Below, piece by piece: positions 16,344 through 24,984 of a stretch of 50,875 nucleotides of DNA. A program made the translations under genes and the position numbers. The DNA comes from Paenalcaligenes sp035302345. Lineage in GTDB: Bacteria > Pseudomonadota > Gammaproteobacteria > Burkholderiales > Burkholderiaceae_B. The stretch spans positions 1-50,875 of the forward strand of contig DATGSS010000011.1 in the NCBI GenBank assembly GCA_035302345.1. Reading direction: 5' to 3'. Under the pieces are notes generated by a model. That model did not search any database. It saw only the letters and a program-made list of their open reading frames with translations, and was not told the origin of the DNA. Position 1 is the stretch's first letter, and every line of letters starts with the position of its first letter.

Positions 16344-16371
16344 CTATGACAATCTGTTTTTAGGGGGCCAG

Positions 16372-18324
16372 ATGAGTTCAGGTTTAGATCTAAGCCAGTT
16401 TTTCGATACCTTCTTTGACGAAGCAGACGAGCTTTTAGCCGAGATGGAAGGCTTGTTATTAGCGCTCGATATAGATGCCCCTGATGCGGATGATCTCAAT
16501 GCTATTTTCAGGGCAGCTCATTCGATCAAGGGTGGTGCTGCTACCTTTGGGACATTTGAGGATCTGGCTGACACCACTCATGTATTAGAAAATGTGTTGG
16601 ATGATATTCGCAAAGGCGAGTTGCCGCTGCGAGCCGACATGATTGACGTGCTCTTGACGACCAAAGACGGGCTTTCAGATATGGTGGCTGCATATCGACA
16701 ATCTGAGTCGTTAGACCCCGAGGTGGGTCTGAGTCTTAGGCAAAGCCTGATCAATTTAAAACAACAATCCGCCAATAGCACTGCTGCAAATCCAGGCCCT
16801 GCCGAGACAGGCGCGTACTTAAAAATACATATAGATTCTATCCGCCCCCAAGATGCCGCAGCGCTCAGGTCCGAGATGGCCATAATGGGTGAGGTGCTAT
16901 ACGAAGAAACTAAAAAAGATTCGATCACTTTTTGGTTAGATACCACGACAGCAGTTCAAGACATCATTGCAGTGAGTTGCTTTGTCGTTAACGAGGAACA
17001 GATTACGACGGCGTACGCACCGTTGCCGAGCACTTCGCAACAGGCTCCAAAGTCAGCTGAAACCCCGAAAGCAGACAAGACAAAAGCCCAAAACAATCCA
17101 GTACGACACAGTGAGTCCAGCACGTTACGTGTTGGCGTAAAACGTGTGGATCAGATAATTAATTTAGTCGGTGAATTAGTTATCACGCAGGCTATGTTGG
17201 TTCAAACCGCTGAAGATTTAGACCCGGTGGTGCACGATCGGTTGCTCAATGGAATAGAACAGCTTGAACGCAATGCACGAGACCTCCAAGAGGCCGTAAT
17301 GGCTATTCGTATGGTTCCTATGGATTATGTGTTTAACCGATTTCCCAGGGTAGTGCGTGAAAATGCACAGCGGCTGGGCAAAAACATCCGTTTGGTGACC
17401 AAGGGTCAGGCCACTGAGCTCGATAAAAGCTTGATAGAGCGCATCATTGATCCACTCACTCATTTGGTGCGTAACAGTATTGATCACGGCTTGGAAATGC
17501 CCGAGCAAAGATTGTCAGCCGGGAAAGAGGCTGAGGGCGTACTGACTCTGTCGGCACAGCATCAGGGTGGTCATATCATCATCGAAGTAATCGACGATGG
17601 CGCGGGTCTAAATCGCGAGAAAATCCTCAATAAAGCCATGCAACAAGGGCTGGTGAGCAATGAAAACATCCCTGACGAAGAGCTGTGGCAATTATTGTTT
17701 GCGCCTGGCTTTTCAACCGCTGAAAAGGTGACAGAAATATCTGGTCGTGGGGTAGGGATGGATGTAGTGCGGCGCAATATTCAGGGAATGGGTGGCCATG
17801 TTTACGTCACCTCAAGCAAAGGGCAGGGCACAACCACGAGGATAGTGTTGCCATTAACTTTGGCAATTTTGGATGGGATGTCCGTCAAGGTAGGCAACGA
17901 GGTCTTTATTTTGCCGCTCAGCCATGTCATGGAATCTATGCAGCCCGAACCTACCCAGCTGCGCAGCATGACAGGCGGAGAGCACGTCCTGTATGTGCGC
18001 GGCGAGTATTTACCCGTGGTTTCTCTGGGTGATGTCTTTGCTGTCGCTGCCTACGAAGAAGAGCCTACCGATGCAATTGCAGTCGTCTTACAGGCCGAAG
18101 ACACACGTTTTGCATTATTGGTCGACCAATTATTAGGCCAGCATCAGGTGGTCGTTAAAAATTTGGAAACCAATTACAAAAAAATCCCAGGTATCTCGGC
18201 AGCAACTATCTTGGGTGATGGCAGTGTTGCATTGATTGTAGATGTTTTTGCTTTGCATCGGATGAATAGGGACCGAGTGGGTGGCTCGTATGCAGAGCGG
18301 TTAATACAAAGCGAGGCCAATTGA
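16372..18324 (+). CDS. cheA: Chemotaxis histidine kinase CheA
   Basis: This 650-residue cytoplasmic kinase is coupled to receptors by CheW and phosphorylates CheY and CheB. Domains in order: P1 phosphotransfer with His50 in AAHSIKGGAATFG; a P2-like response-regulator-binding region around residues 145-215; a linker rich in Lys/Ala; P3 dimerisation helices beginning near TLRVGVKRVDQIINLVGELVI; the P4 ATP-binding domain with HLVRNSIDHGLE, DDGAGL and GRGVGMDVV; and a C-terminal CheW-like P5. The start ATG 16372 follows AGGGGGCCAG. The longer in-frame start at 16321 would overlap motB and adds residues not conserved in the family. Confidence 0.96.
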   Translation: MSSGLDLSQFFDTFFDEADELLAEMEGLLLALDIDAPDADDLNAIFRAAHSIKGGAATFGTFEDLADTTHVLENVLDDIRKGELPLRADMIDVLLTTKDGLSDMVAAYRQSESLDPEVGLSLRQSLINLKQQSANSTAANPGPAETGAYLKIHIDSIRPQDAAALRSEMAIMGEVLYEETKKDSITFWLDTTTAVQDIIAVSCFVVNEEQITTAYAPLPSTSQQAPKSAETPKADKTKAQNNPVRHSESSTLRVGVKRVDQIINLVGELVITQAMLVQTAEDLDPVVHDRLLNGIEQLERNARDLQEAVMAIRMVPMDYVFNRFPRVVRENAQRLGKNIRLVTKGQATELDKSLIERIIDPLTHLVRNSIDHGLEMPEQRLSAGKEAEGVLTLSAQHQGGHIIIEVIDDGAGLNREKILNKAMQQGLVSNENIPDEELWQLLFAPGFSTAEKVTEISGRGVGMDVVRRNIQGMGGHVYVTSSKGQGTTTRIVLPLTLAILDGMSVKVGNEVFILPLSHVMESMQPEPTQLRSMTGGEHVLYVRGEYLPVVSLGDVFAVAAYEEEPTDAIAVVLQAEDTRFALLVDQLLGQHQVVVKNLETNYKKIPGISAATILGDGSVALIVDVFALHRMNRDRVGGSYAERLIQSEAN

Positions 18325-18364
18325 AATCACGCATTAGGAAGAACCGGAAAACAGAGAGAAAATC

Positions 18365-18862
18365 ATGACCCATCAAACTACAGAAAAAGCTGATCAAGCG
18401 GCGCGTCGACAAGAATTCCTGGTTTTTGTTTTAAATGAGCAGGAATATGGGATTGATATTTTAAAAGTGCAAGAAATTCGAGGATACCAAGAACAAAGTG
18501 TCACGCGTATTGCCAATGTGCCTTCTTTTATCAAAGGGGTGACCAACTTGCGCGGGGTCATTGTTCCCATTATTGATATGCGCATCAAATTTAATTTACC
18601 TGACGTCAAATACGATAACCAAACTGTGGTGGTCATCTTAAATGTGGCTGACAGGGTCATTGGTGTAGTGGTTGATGGGGTTTCTGATGTATTAACGCTG
18701 GCAGCTGAGCAGATTAGTGATGCACCACAGTTTGGTAGTAGTGCTTTTTCTACCGAGTATTTAACCGGGATCGGCACAGTCGACGAACGAATGTTGATCT
18801 TGGTCGATATTGAAAAACTGATTACCAGTGAAGAGATGGAGTTGGTAGACGATTTGTCATAG
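18365..18862 (+). CDS. cheW: Chemotaxis coupling protein CheW
   Basis: This 165-residue scaffold protein links receptors to CheA. The CheW fold is clear from FLVFVLNEQEYGIDILKVQEIRGY, VTRIANVPSFIKGVTNLRG, VIVPIIDMRIKF, VVDGVSDVL and GIGTVDERMLILVDIEKL. It follows cheA by 40 bp and has the usual family length. A gap of 100 bp separates it from the receptor gene, with an imperfect hairpin around 18916-18941 that lacks a T run. Confidence 0.96.
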   Translation: MTHQTTEKADQAARRQEFLVFVLNEQEYGIDILKVQEIRGYQEQSVTRIANVPSFIKGVTNLRGVIVPIIDMRIKFNLPDVKYDNQTVVVILNVADRVIGVVVDGVSDVLTLAAEQISDAPQFGSSAFSTEYLTGIGTVDERMLILVDIEKLITSEEMELVDDLS

Positions 18863-18962
18863 CACAGTCCAGTAATGTTTACACCTCACCACAAGAGATA
18901 AAAAACAAATGACAGTCCGCTCCTGTACTTAGGAACGGGCGGGTCAAATTAGGAGAATAAGG

Positions 18963-20708
18963 ATGCGCCGCTGGTTTCAACTGAGAAATTTAAAAGTCCG
19001 AACAAGCTTATTGCTCGTGCTGTTCTTTTTTCTATTCATGCTCATTTCAGGTGCTGCGTTAGGGGTGTTTTCGCTGCGTTTTGCTAATCTCGGATTACAT
19101 AATATTGTTGAGCAGCAAAGATTTATTCGCTTGCTTAATGAGGCCAATGAGGAGTACATCGCTGCACAGTTATTTGTAGAAGAGGCAGCTTCTGAGCAGG
19201 CGTTCCATATTTCACTGAATCGTTATACCTTTGAAAGCTCTTGGGATGATGACTCAGTGGGTGCTACTGGGGTTTCTGAGCAAACATTGCGTTTATTAGA
19301 TCGAGCTGAATTTACCCTGAAAAACAGCCAAGTAGATTTCTATGCAGCAGGAGACTTGGTTACCGAGACTGAATCTTTGCGTGAATCTTATGAACGTATG
19401 CTCAATCTTTATCGACAGCTGACCGAAGAGGCTTTTGCCGAACAAGTCGCTTTACTACGCCAGGGTGATATAGCCGGGTATCGTCAATATCGTGCTGAAC
19501 ACACCAAAAGTCTGGAAAATATTTTCAATAATCTAGTGGACCATATCGTTGATGCACAAATAGACATTGTTGATGAGATGGCAGCCCATGAATCGCAACA
19601 ATTTGAATGGATTGTTCGTATCGTGGCGATTGGGATTTTAGCCAGTTTACTGATTGCTGCATTGGCCTATGTCTTTTTAAACAAAATGGTGTTACGCCCC
19701 TTACGACAAGCAGGCCAGCACTTTGAAAGGATTGCCGGTGGTGATCTGACCTCTGTTATGGAGTCGCCATCGCGCAATGAGATAGGTGTTTTATATCAGG
19801 CTGTTGAGCGCATGCAGGCTGGGCTGGTGCATTTGATTTATAGCATTCGTTCGGGGGTAGCTCGTACCGAGACCGAGGTCCACAGCATTCATGGCGGTGC
19901 TTTAGAGCTAAGTAGCCGAACCGAACAGCAGGCGTCAGCGCTGCAAGAGACTGCGGCCAGTATGGAAGAGTTGGCTGGGACTGTTCGTCAAAATACTGAA
20001 AACGCCCAAGAGGCCGATCGTGTCGCGCGTGATGCGTCGGCGGTCGCCGAAAGGGCTGGTGAGGCAGTGCGCTCGGTCGTCAATGTTATGGAACAGATCA
20101 CAACCAGCTCATCTCAGATCAGTGAGATCGTTAACGTCATTGATGGCATTGCTTTTCAAACCAATATTTTAGCCTTAAACGCATCTGTAGAGGCTGCGCG
20201 TGCTGGTGAACACGGACGCGGCTTTGCTGTTGTGGCGGGCGAGGTACGCTCGCTGGCACAACGCAGTGCACAAGCAGCCCAGGAAATAAAAGCTTTGATA
20301 GAGGGTTCCATGGAACACGTCCAACAAGGCGAGCAGCAGGTCGGGCAGGCAGGGACAGTAGTGCATGAGGTCGTACAAGCTGTTCACCGGGTAACCACAT
20401 TTATGGGCGAAATTGCGGTGGCCTCAAATGAGCAAAATCTGGGCATTGAACAGGTTAATGTAGCCGTCGCGCAGATGGATACCGCGGTTAGGTTAAATGC
20501 AGACTTAGTGGAAAGCACTGTTAACGCGATCGAAGCATTAGAAGAGCAAACGTTGAGTCTCACACAGGCGGTGAGTGAGTTTAATGTGAGCACCCAAGAC
20601 GAAGAATACCTGATCCACGATGCTGATGAGACTGTTCAAGGTAGCCGTTCATCAGCACCTGCTCGGGCAGATTTGTCCTCGCGTAGTATAGGAATGCTTG
20701 AGCATTAA
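18963..20708 (+). CDS. Methyl-accepting chemotaxis receptor with periplasmic helical sensor domain
   Basis: This 581-residue receptor has a membrane helix at about residues 14-34, a periplasmic ligand-binding region of ~180 residues, predicted to be helical, to about residue 215, a second membrane helix near 220-240, a HAMP domain, and a cytoplasmic coiled-coil signalling domain. The tip is recognised by GIAFQTNILALNASVEAARAGEHGRGFAVVAGEVRSLAQRS. The adaptation sites should lie in the ETAASMEELAGTVRQN region and its partner helix. The C-terminus ends SIGMLEH and has no xWxxF docking pentapeptide. It has a strong GGAG ribosome-binding site and sits where Bordetella-type operons place a tsr-like gene. 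The ligand is unknown. Confidence 0.93.
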   Translation: MRRWFQLRNLKVRTSLLLVLFFFLFMLISGAALGVFSLRFANLGLHNIVEQQRFIRLLNEANEEYIAAQLFVEEAASEQAFHISLNRYTFESSWDDDSVGATGVSEQTLRLLDRAEFTLKNSQVDFYAAGDLVTETESLRESYERMLNLYRQLTEEAFAEQVALLRQGDIAGYRQYRAEHTKSLENIFNNLVDHIVDAQIDIVDEMAAHESQQFEWIVRIVAIGILASLLIAALAYVFLNKMVLRPLRQAGQHFERIAGGDLTSVMESPSRNEIGVLYQAVERMQAGLVHLIYSIRSGVARTETEVHSIHGGALELSSRTEQQASALQETAASMEELAGTVRQNTENAQEADRVARDASAVAERAGEAVRSVVNVMEQITTSSSQISEIVNVIDGIAFQTNILALNASVEAARAGEHGRGFAVVAGEVRSLAQRSAQAAQEIKALIEGSMEHVQQGEQQVGQAGTVVHEVVQAVHRVTTFMGEIAVASNEQNLGIEQVNVAVAQMDTAVRLNADLVESTVNAIEALEEQTLSLTQAVSEFNVSTQDEEYLIHDADETVQGSRSSAPARADLSSRSIGMLEH

Positions 20709-20714
20709 TACCTT

Positions 20715-21566
20715 ATGAATTATGAATATGCTGTTTTTTCTCATGCTCAAGATGAGCGCGGTAATTTGTCTGCAGATACCTTAGCGCATGTGGCACAACT
20801 TTTGCATGATCGTTCTGGTATTGTTCTGGGCGAGCACAAAGAGGAAACCATAAAAAGGCATTTAGGTGCTTATGCCCGACGTCTGGGGTTACATGATATT
20901 GATGCTTATTTAGATTATTTGCATGACCATCCAGATGCGTCTGAATGGGCGGACTTTATTAATGTTTTCACCATAAATCATACGGCATTTTTTCGTGAGG
21001 CGCATCATTTCAAAACTTTGGCTGATTACTTGTCAGATCGAAACAGACCCATTCATCTTTGGTCTGCTGCAACATCCACAGGTGAGGAAGCCTATTCTAT
21101 GGCGATAGTGGCGCAAGAATCTTTACCTCAGACGAATACATATGTGCACATTTTGGCCAGTGATATTGATACTGCAGCCTTGGATAAAGCCCAGCGAGGC
21201 ATTTATAGAAAAGAACGAGTAGAAAAGCTCGATATAGAGCGGTTGCGCAGGTTTTTTTTGCGTGGCCGTGGGCGTAATAAAGGCTTGGTGCGGGTGCAAC
21301 CTAAATTACAAAACATGATCGACTTTCAGGTGATTAATTTGAATGCTTCTAGTGGGTGGCCTGGGCATGCAACCATGGATGTGATTTTCTGCCGTAATAC
21401 GCTGATTTATTTTGATCGTAGTACGCAAATTAGATTGTTAGAGCGCTTTGCCCAAGTGCTCAAACCTGGCGGTTTATTGTTTGTCGGCCATTCCGAGAAT
21501 TTCTCTTTTTTAACTTCGGTGTTGCGTTTAAAGGGTCAAACCGTTTATGAACGCCCGGCCGAGTAG
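20715..21566 (+). CDS. cheR: Chemoreceptor glutamate methyltransferase CheR
   Basis: This 283-residue enzyme methylates receptor glutamates using S-adenosylmethionine. The helical N-terminal domain is followed by the methyltransferase core with WSAATSTGEEAYSMA (SAM site), HILASDIDTAALDKAQRG, and FCRNTLIYFD. The last motif is usually CRNVMIYFD, a minor variant. The beta-subdomain inserted between these motifs is what binds receptor pentapeptides in enteric CheR. It begins 6 bp after the receptor gene and precedes cheB by 22 bp. Confidence 0.96.
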   Translation: MNYEYAVFSHAQDERGNLSADTLAHVAQLLHDRSGIVLGEHKEETIKRHLGAYARRLGLHDIDAYLDYLHDHPDASEWADFINVFTINHTAFFREAHHFKTLADYLSDRNRPIHLWSAATSTGEEAYSMAIVAQESLPQTNTYVHILASDIDTAALDKAQRGIYRKERVEKLDIERLRRFFLRGRGRNKGLVRVQPKLQNMIDFQVINLNASSGWPGHATMDVIFCRNTLIYFDRSTQIRLLERFAQVLKPGGLLFVGHSENFSFLTSVLRLKGQTVYERPAE

Positions 21567-21588
21567 GTGTTGTATGGGTAAATAGAGA

Positions 21589-22653
21589 ATGACAAAAATT
21601 CGTGTTTTATGTGTAGATGATTCTGCCTTGATACGCGGATTGATGGCTGAAATCATCAATCAGCACAATGATATGGAGGTTGTTGCTACCGCGCCTGATC
21701 CTTTAATAGCCAGAGAGCTTATCAAACAGTATGAACCTGATGTACTGACTCTGGATGTTGAGATGCCTCGCATGGATGGGTTGGATTTTTTAGAACGCTT
21801 GATGCGGTTACGCCCGATGCCGGTAGTGATGGTTTCATCTCTGACTGAGCGCCATTCAGATATTACTTTGCGGGCTTTAGAGCTAGGTGCTATTGATTTT
21901 GTGACCAAACCCAAATTAGGGATCCGAGATGGTCTTATAGAGTATAGCGATGTCATCGCAGACAAAATACGTGCAGCGTATATGGCCAGGACACAAATAC
22001 GAGCGCGTGCGGTGTCAGTACCAAGAAAAAAGTCACCACAAATCAATATTCAATCCTATAGCAGTACCGAAAAATTGGTGGTGATTGGTGCCTCTACTGG
22101 GGGTACCGAGGCCATCCGGCGGGTGTTAGAGCCGTTGTCGGCTCAGAGTCCAGCCATCTTGATTACCCAGCACATGCCCGCGGGTTTTACGCGTTCGTTT
22201 GTGCAACGTTTGAATTCCCTATGCGCGGTGCGTGTGTACGAGGCTGAACAGGGCCAGCGTGTTTTACCTGGACATGTTTATATCGCTCCCGGGGGGGTAA
22301 CGCATATGAAACTAGCGCGTTCTGGTGCTAATTATGTCATTCATTTAGAACCTGGTGAGCCAGTGAATAGGCATCGACCTTCAGTAGATGTGTTGTTTTT
22401 TTCAGTGGCTCAAGTCGCTGGTAAAAATGCCGTAGGGGTTGTGCTGACAGGTATGGGTAAAGATGGTGCACAGGGGTTGTTGGCTATGCGCGAGGCAGGC
22501 GCGCGTACTCTGGCTCAGGATGAGCAAAGCAGTGTGGTTTTTGGCATGCCTCGCGAAGCACTGGTGATAGGCGCCGCAGAACAGGCCGTACCGATCGACA
22601 AAATGAGTGAACAGATCATGGCTTGCTTAGGTGCTTTTGGCCACCGAGTCTAA
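21589..22653 (+). CDS. cheB: Chemotaxis methylesterase/deamidase CheB
   Basis: This 354-residue response regulator demethylates receptors when phosphorylated by CheA. The N-terminal receiver has the phospho-acceptor Asp56 (LTLDVEMPRMDGL), acidic pair DD at 10-11 and Lys108. The C-terminal esterase has the catalytic triad Ser169 (GASTGG), His195 (TQHMP) and Asp292 (TGMGKDGA). A basic linker around residues 133-160 joins the domains. The gene lies between cheR and cheY. Confidence 0.97.
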   Translation: MTKIRVLCVDDSALIRGLMAEIINQHNDMEVVATAPDPLIARELIKQYEPDVLTLDVEMPRMDGLDFLERLMRLRPMPVVMVSSLTERHSDITLRALELGAIDFVTKPKLGIRDGLIEYSDVIADKIRAAYMARTQIRARAVSVPRKKSPQINIQSYSSTEKLVVIGASTGGTEAIRRVLEPLSAQSPAILITQHMPAGFTRSFVQRLNSLCAVRVYEAEQGQRVLPGHVYIAPGGVTHMKLARSGANYVIHLEPGEPVNRHRPSVDVLFFSVAQVAGKNAVGVVLTGMGKDGAQGLLAMREAGARTLAQDEQSSVVFGMPREALVIGAAEQAVPIDKMSEQIMACLGAFGHRV

Positions 22654-22730
22654 GAAACGACATTTAAAGGTTATTTATTTGTACGGTTTTTGCTTGACAC
22701 GAGATTTTCAAATTAGAGAGTAAAGAGGAT

Positions 22731-23117
22731 ATGAGTTCCAAAAATATCAAGATACTAGTGGTTGATGATTTTCCAACCATGCGCCGTATTATTCGTAATC
22801 TACTTAAAGATTTGGGCTATGAAAATGTAGATGAGGCCGAAGACGGTGCAATTGCATTAGAAAAATTGCGTAACGGTCAATTTGATTTTGTAGTGTCTGA
22901 TTGGAATATGCCGAATATGGATGGATTGGAACTACTAAAAACCATTCGTAATGATGAAACGCTGGCTGAAATGCCTGTTTTAATGGTGACCGCCGAAGCC
23001 AAACGCGACAATATCATCGCGGCAGCGCAGGCTGGTGCAAATGGCTATGTAGTTAAGCCTTTTACTGCAGCAACTTTAGAAGAGAAACTAGATGCCATTT
23101 TTGAAAAAATGAACTAA
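22731..23117 (+). CDS. cheY: Chemotaxis response regulator CheY
   Basis: This 128-residue single-domain receiver binds FliM when phosphorylated and changes flagellar rotation. Asp12/Asp13, phospho-acceptor Asp57 (SDWNMPNMDG), Thr87, Tyr106 and Lys109 fall at the E. coli CheY positions. It is preceded by a 77-bp gap, longer than neighbouring gaps, holding a perfect TTGACA at 22694-22699. No matching -10 lies at normal spacing, so an internal promoter is possible but unproven. A good AGAGGA ribosome-binding site is present. Confidence 0.97.
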   Translation: MSSKNIKILVVDDFPTMRRIIRNLLKDLGYENVDEAEDGAIALEKLRNGQFDFVVSDWNMPNMDGLELLKTIRNDETLAEMPVLMVTAEAKRDNIIAAAQAGANGYVVKPFTAATLEEKLDAIFEKMN

Positions 23118-23141
23118 GAATTCGCCCAACGAGAGATGATT

Positions 23142-23777
23142 ATGAGTGCCAAAGATTTTAACGAGCAATCGGGGATCGAACAGCCCGAAGAAGTCGTACA
23201 AAGGATCGCCCGTTTAACTCGCATGCTGCGCGAAAGTATGCGTGAATTGGGGCTTGATGAGGCGATCAAAGAGGCAGCTGAGGCCATCCCTGATGCTAGA
23301 GATCGGTTGCGTTATGTCGGACGAATGACTGAGCAAGCCGCCAACCGTGTATTGACGGCTGCAGAGCAGACCCAACCTTTGCAACAAAGCCTAAGCCAAG
23401 AGGCAGCTCATTTACAAACGCAATGGACTACGTTAGCTGCAAGCTGGCCACCGCAATTACCCACTGAGTTATTAGAAAAAATGCCTGTTTTTTTGCAGCA
23501 AGTACAAGACAAAACACAACAAACCCAGAGCAATTTAATGGAAATCATCATGGCGCAGGATTTCCAAGACCTGACGGGACAAGTAATTCAGGGGATGCTT
23601 GGTGTGATTGCAGCCATAGAAAAAGAGCTTATCCAAGTCCTATTAGATAGTGTGACCGCTGAGAAAAGAGATGAAACGATGTCATTATTAAATGGGCCGG
23701 TGGTGAATCCACAGGCCAGCGATGTTGTACGCGATCAGGACGAGGTAGATGACTTGTTATCCAGCTTGGGCTTTTAG
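23142..23777 (+). CDS. cheZ: CheY-P phosphatase CheZ
   Basis: This 211-residue helical protein speeds dephosphorylation of CheY-P. The catalytic-helix motif AQDFQDLTGQVI, containing the conserved acidic residue and glutamine, and the C-terminal CheY-binding peptide DEVDDLLSSLGF are both intact. I prefer ATG 23142 over the in-frame ATG at 23136 because GAGAG lies 7 bp before the former and directly against the latter. The gene is 24 bp after cheY. Confidence 0.95.
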   Translation: MSAKDFNEQSGIEQPEEVVQRIARLTRMLRESMRELGLDEAIKEAAEAIPDARDRLRYVGRMTEQAANRVLTAAEQTQPLQQSLSQEAAHLQTQWTTLAASWPPQLPTELLEKMPVFLQQVQDKTQQTQSNLMEIIMAQDFQDLTGQVIQGMLGVIAAIEKELIQVLLDSVTAEKRDETMSLLNGPVVNPQASDVVRDQDEVDDLLSSLGF

Positions 23778-23808
23778 CAATTTAAATAGCTAAAAATAAT
23801 CCATTGCC

Positions 23809-24957
23809 ATGGCCGAAGAAAGTGATTTAGAAAAAACCGAACCCGCTTCGCCGCGGCGGTTAGAAAAAGCTCGCGAAGAAGGGCAGATCGCCCGTTCGCG
23901 CGAGTTAAATACGTTTTTAATACTGGCTGTTGGTGTGGCGGCACTGTGGTTCTCTGCCGGCTTTTTATATCGACAATTGATGTTGCTATTCCAGCGCAGC
24001 ATGACTTTTGAGGCAGATTTAATCGTAGATACCACCGCCATGGTGACCCGCGTGGTGAGCCTGGTACAACGGGTTTTGATGGGTCTGAGCCCCTTGTTAC
24101 TAATGGTTTTTATTACTGCTGTTGTCGCGCCGCTATTATTGGGTGGGCTCGTTTTTAGTAGTAAGTCTTTAACCCCTAAATTTGAACGGCTCAATCCTAT
24201 TAAAGGGTTTAAACGTCTTTTTGCCTGGCAGACACTGGTCGAGCTGATAAAAACACTGGCAAAAGCAGGCTTAATCGGCGTAATAGCTGTGCTCGTACTA
24301 TGGCACTATAGGGATGCCATGCTGGGTTTGTCTTACGTGAGTGTACAGGCCGCCTTAGTACAGGGCATGCGGTTAATGGTGTTGTGTTGCGCATTGATCG
24401 TAACGGGGCTATTAATCATCGTTTTGATTGATGTGCCTTGGCAGTTATTTAGCTATTTTAAAAAGCTGCGTATGTCGCACCAAGAGGTCAAAGACGAACA
24501 CAAAGAGAGCGAGGGCGACCCGCATGTAAAAAGTCGTATTCGCTCGCAGCAACGTGCTATAGCGCAGCGTCGCATGATGTCTGAGGTAGCCGCGGCTGAT
24601 GTGGTTGTGACGAACCCAACAAGGTTTGCTGTTGCCTTGCGTTATGCCGAACACGCAGCAGGCGCCCCAACCTTGGTAGCTAAAGGACGTGGCTTGGTCG
24701 CTGTAAAAATTATTGAGCTTGCTCAATCCAGTCATGTGCCGATTTTAGAAGCGCCGCCTTTGGCCAGGATTTTGCACCACCATGTGGCTTTAGAGCAGGA
24801 AATACCACCGGTATTATACGCCTCTGTGGCGCAGGTTTTGGCTTGGGTATATCAGTTGAAAAACTGGCAACAAGGCCAAGCCCCATGGCCAGGTGAGCCT
24901 GATCTTACGCAGATCCCGCATGAGCTCGATCCACAAAACCTGCAGGGCAGTAATTAA
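23809..24957 (+). CDS. flhB: Flagellar export gate protein and specificity switch FlhB
   Basis: This 382-residue membrane protein of the flagellar type III export gate switches substrate from rod/hook to filament proteins after self-cleavage. It has a soluble N-terminus (EKTEPASPRRLEKAREEGQIARS), four membrane helices and a cytoplasmic C-domain. The cleavage motif occupies the same numbers as in Salmonella, residues 269-272, but reads NPTR instead of NPTH: the codon at 24622-24624 is AGG. Asn269-Pro270, the bond that is cut, is kept. The rest of the C-domain (VAKGRGLVAVKIIELAQ, PILEAPPLARIL) is normal. It lies between cheZ and flhA. Confidence 0.95.
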   Translation: MAEESDLEKTEPASPRRLEKAREEGQIARSRELNTFLILAVGVAALWFSAGFLYRQLMLLFQRSMTFEADLIVDTTAMVTRVVSLVQRVLMGLSPLLLMVFITAVVAPLLLGGLVFSSKSLTPKFERLNPIKGFKRLFAWQTLVELIKTLAKAGLIGVIAVLVLWHYRDAMLGLSYVSVQAALVQGMRLMVLCCALIVTGLLIIVLIDVPWQLFSYFKKLRMSHQEVKDEHKESEGDPHVKSRIRSQQRAIAQRRMMSEVAAADVVVTNPTRFAVALRYAEHAAGAPTLVAKGRGLVAVKIIELAQSSHVPILEAPPLARILHHHVALEQEIPPVLYASVAQVLAWVYQLKNWQQGQAPWPGEPDLTQIPHELDPQNLQGSN

Positions 24958-24984
24958 ATAATATGTCCTTTTTTTGCTCAGATT

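Noticed and set aside
23775..23790. FlhDC-box-like sequence (TTTAAATAGC) before flhB
   Set aside because: Only one half-site is present and it sits about 20 bp from the start codon, too close for an activator site.
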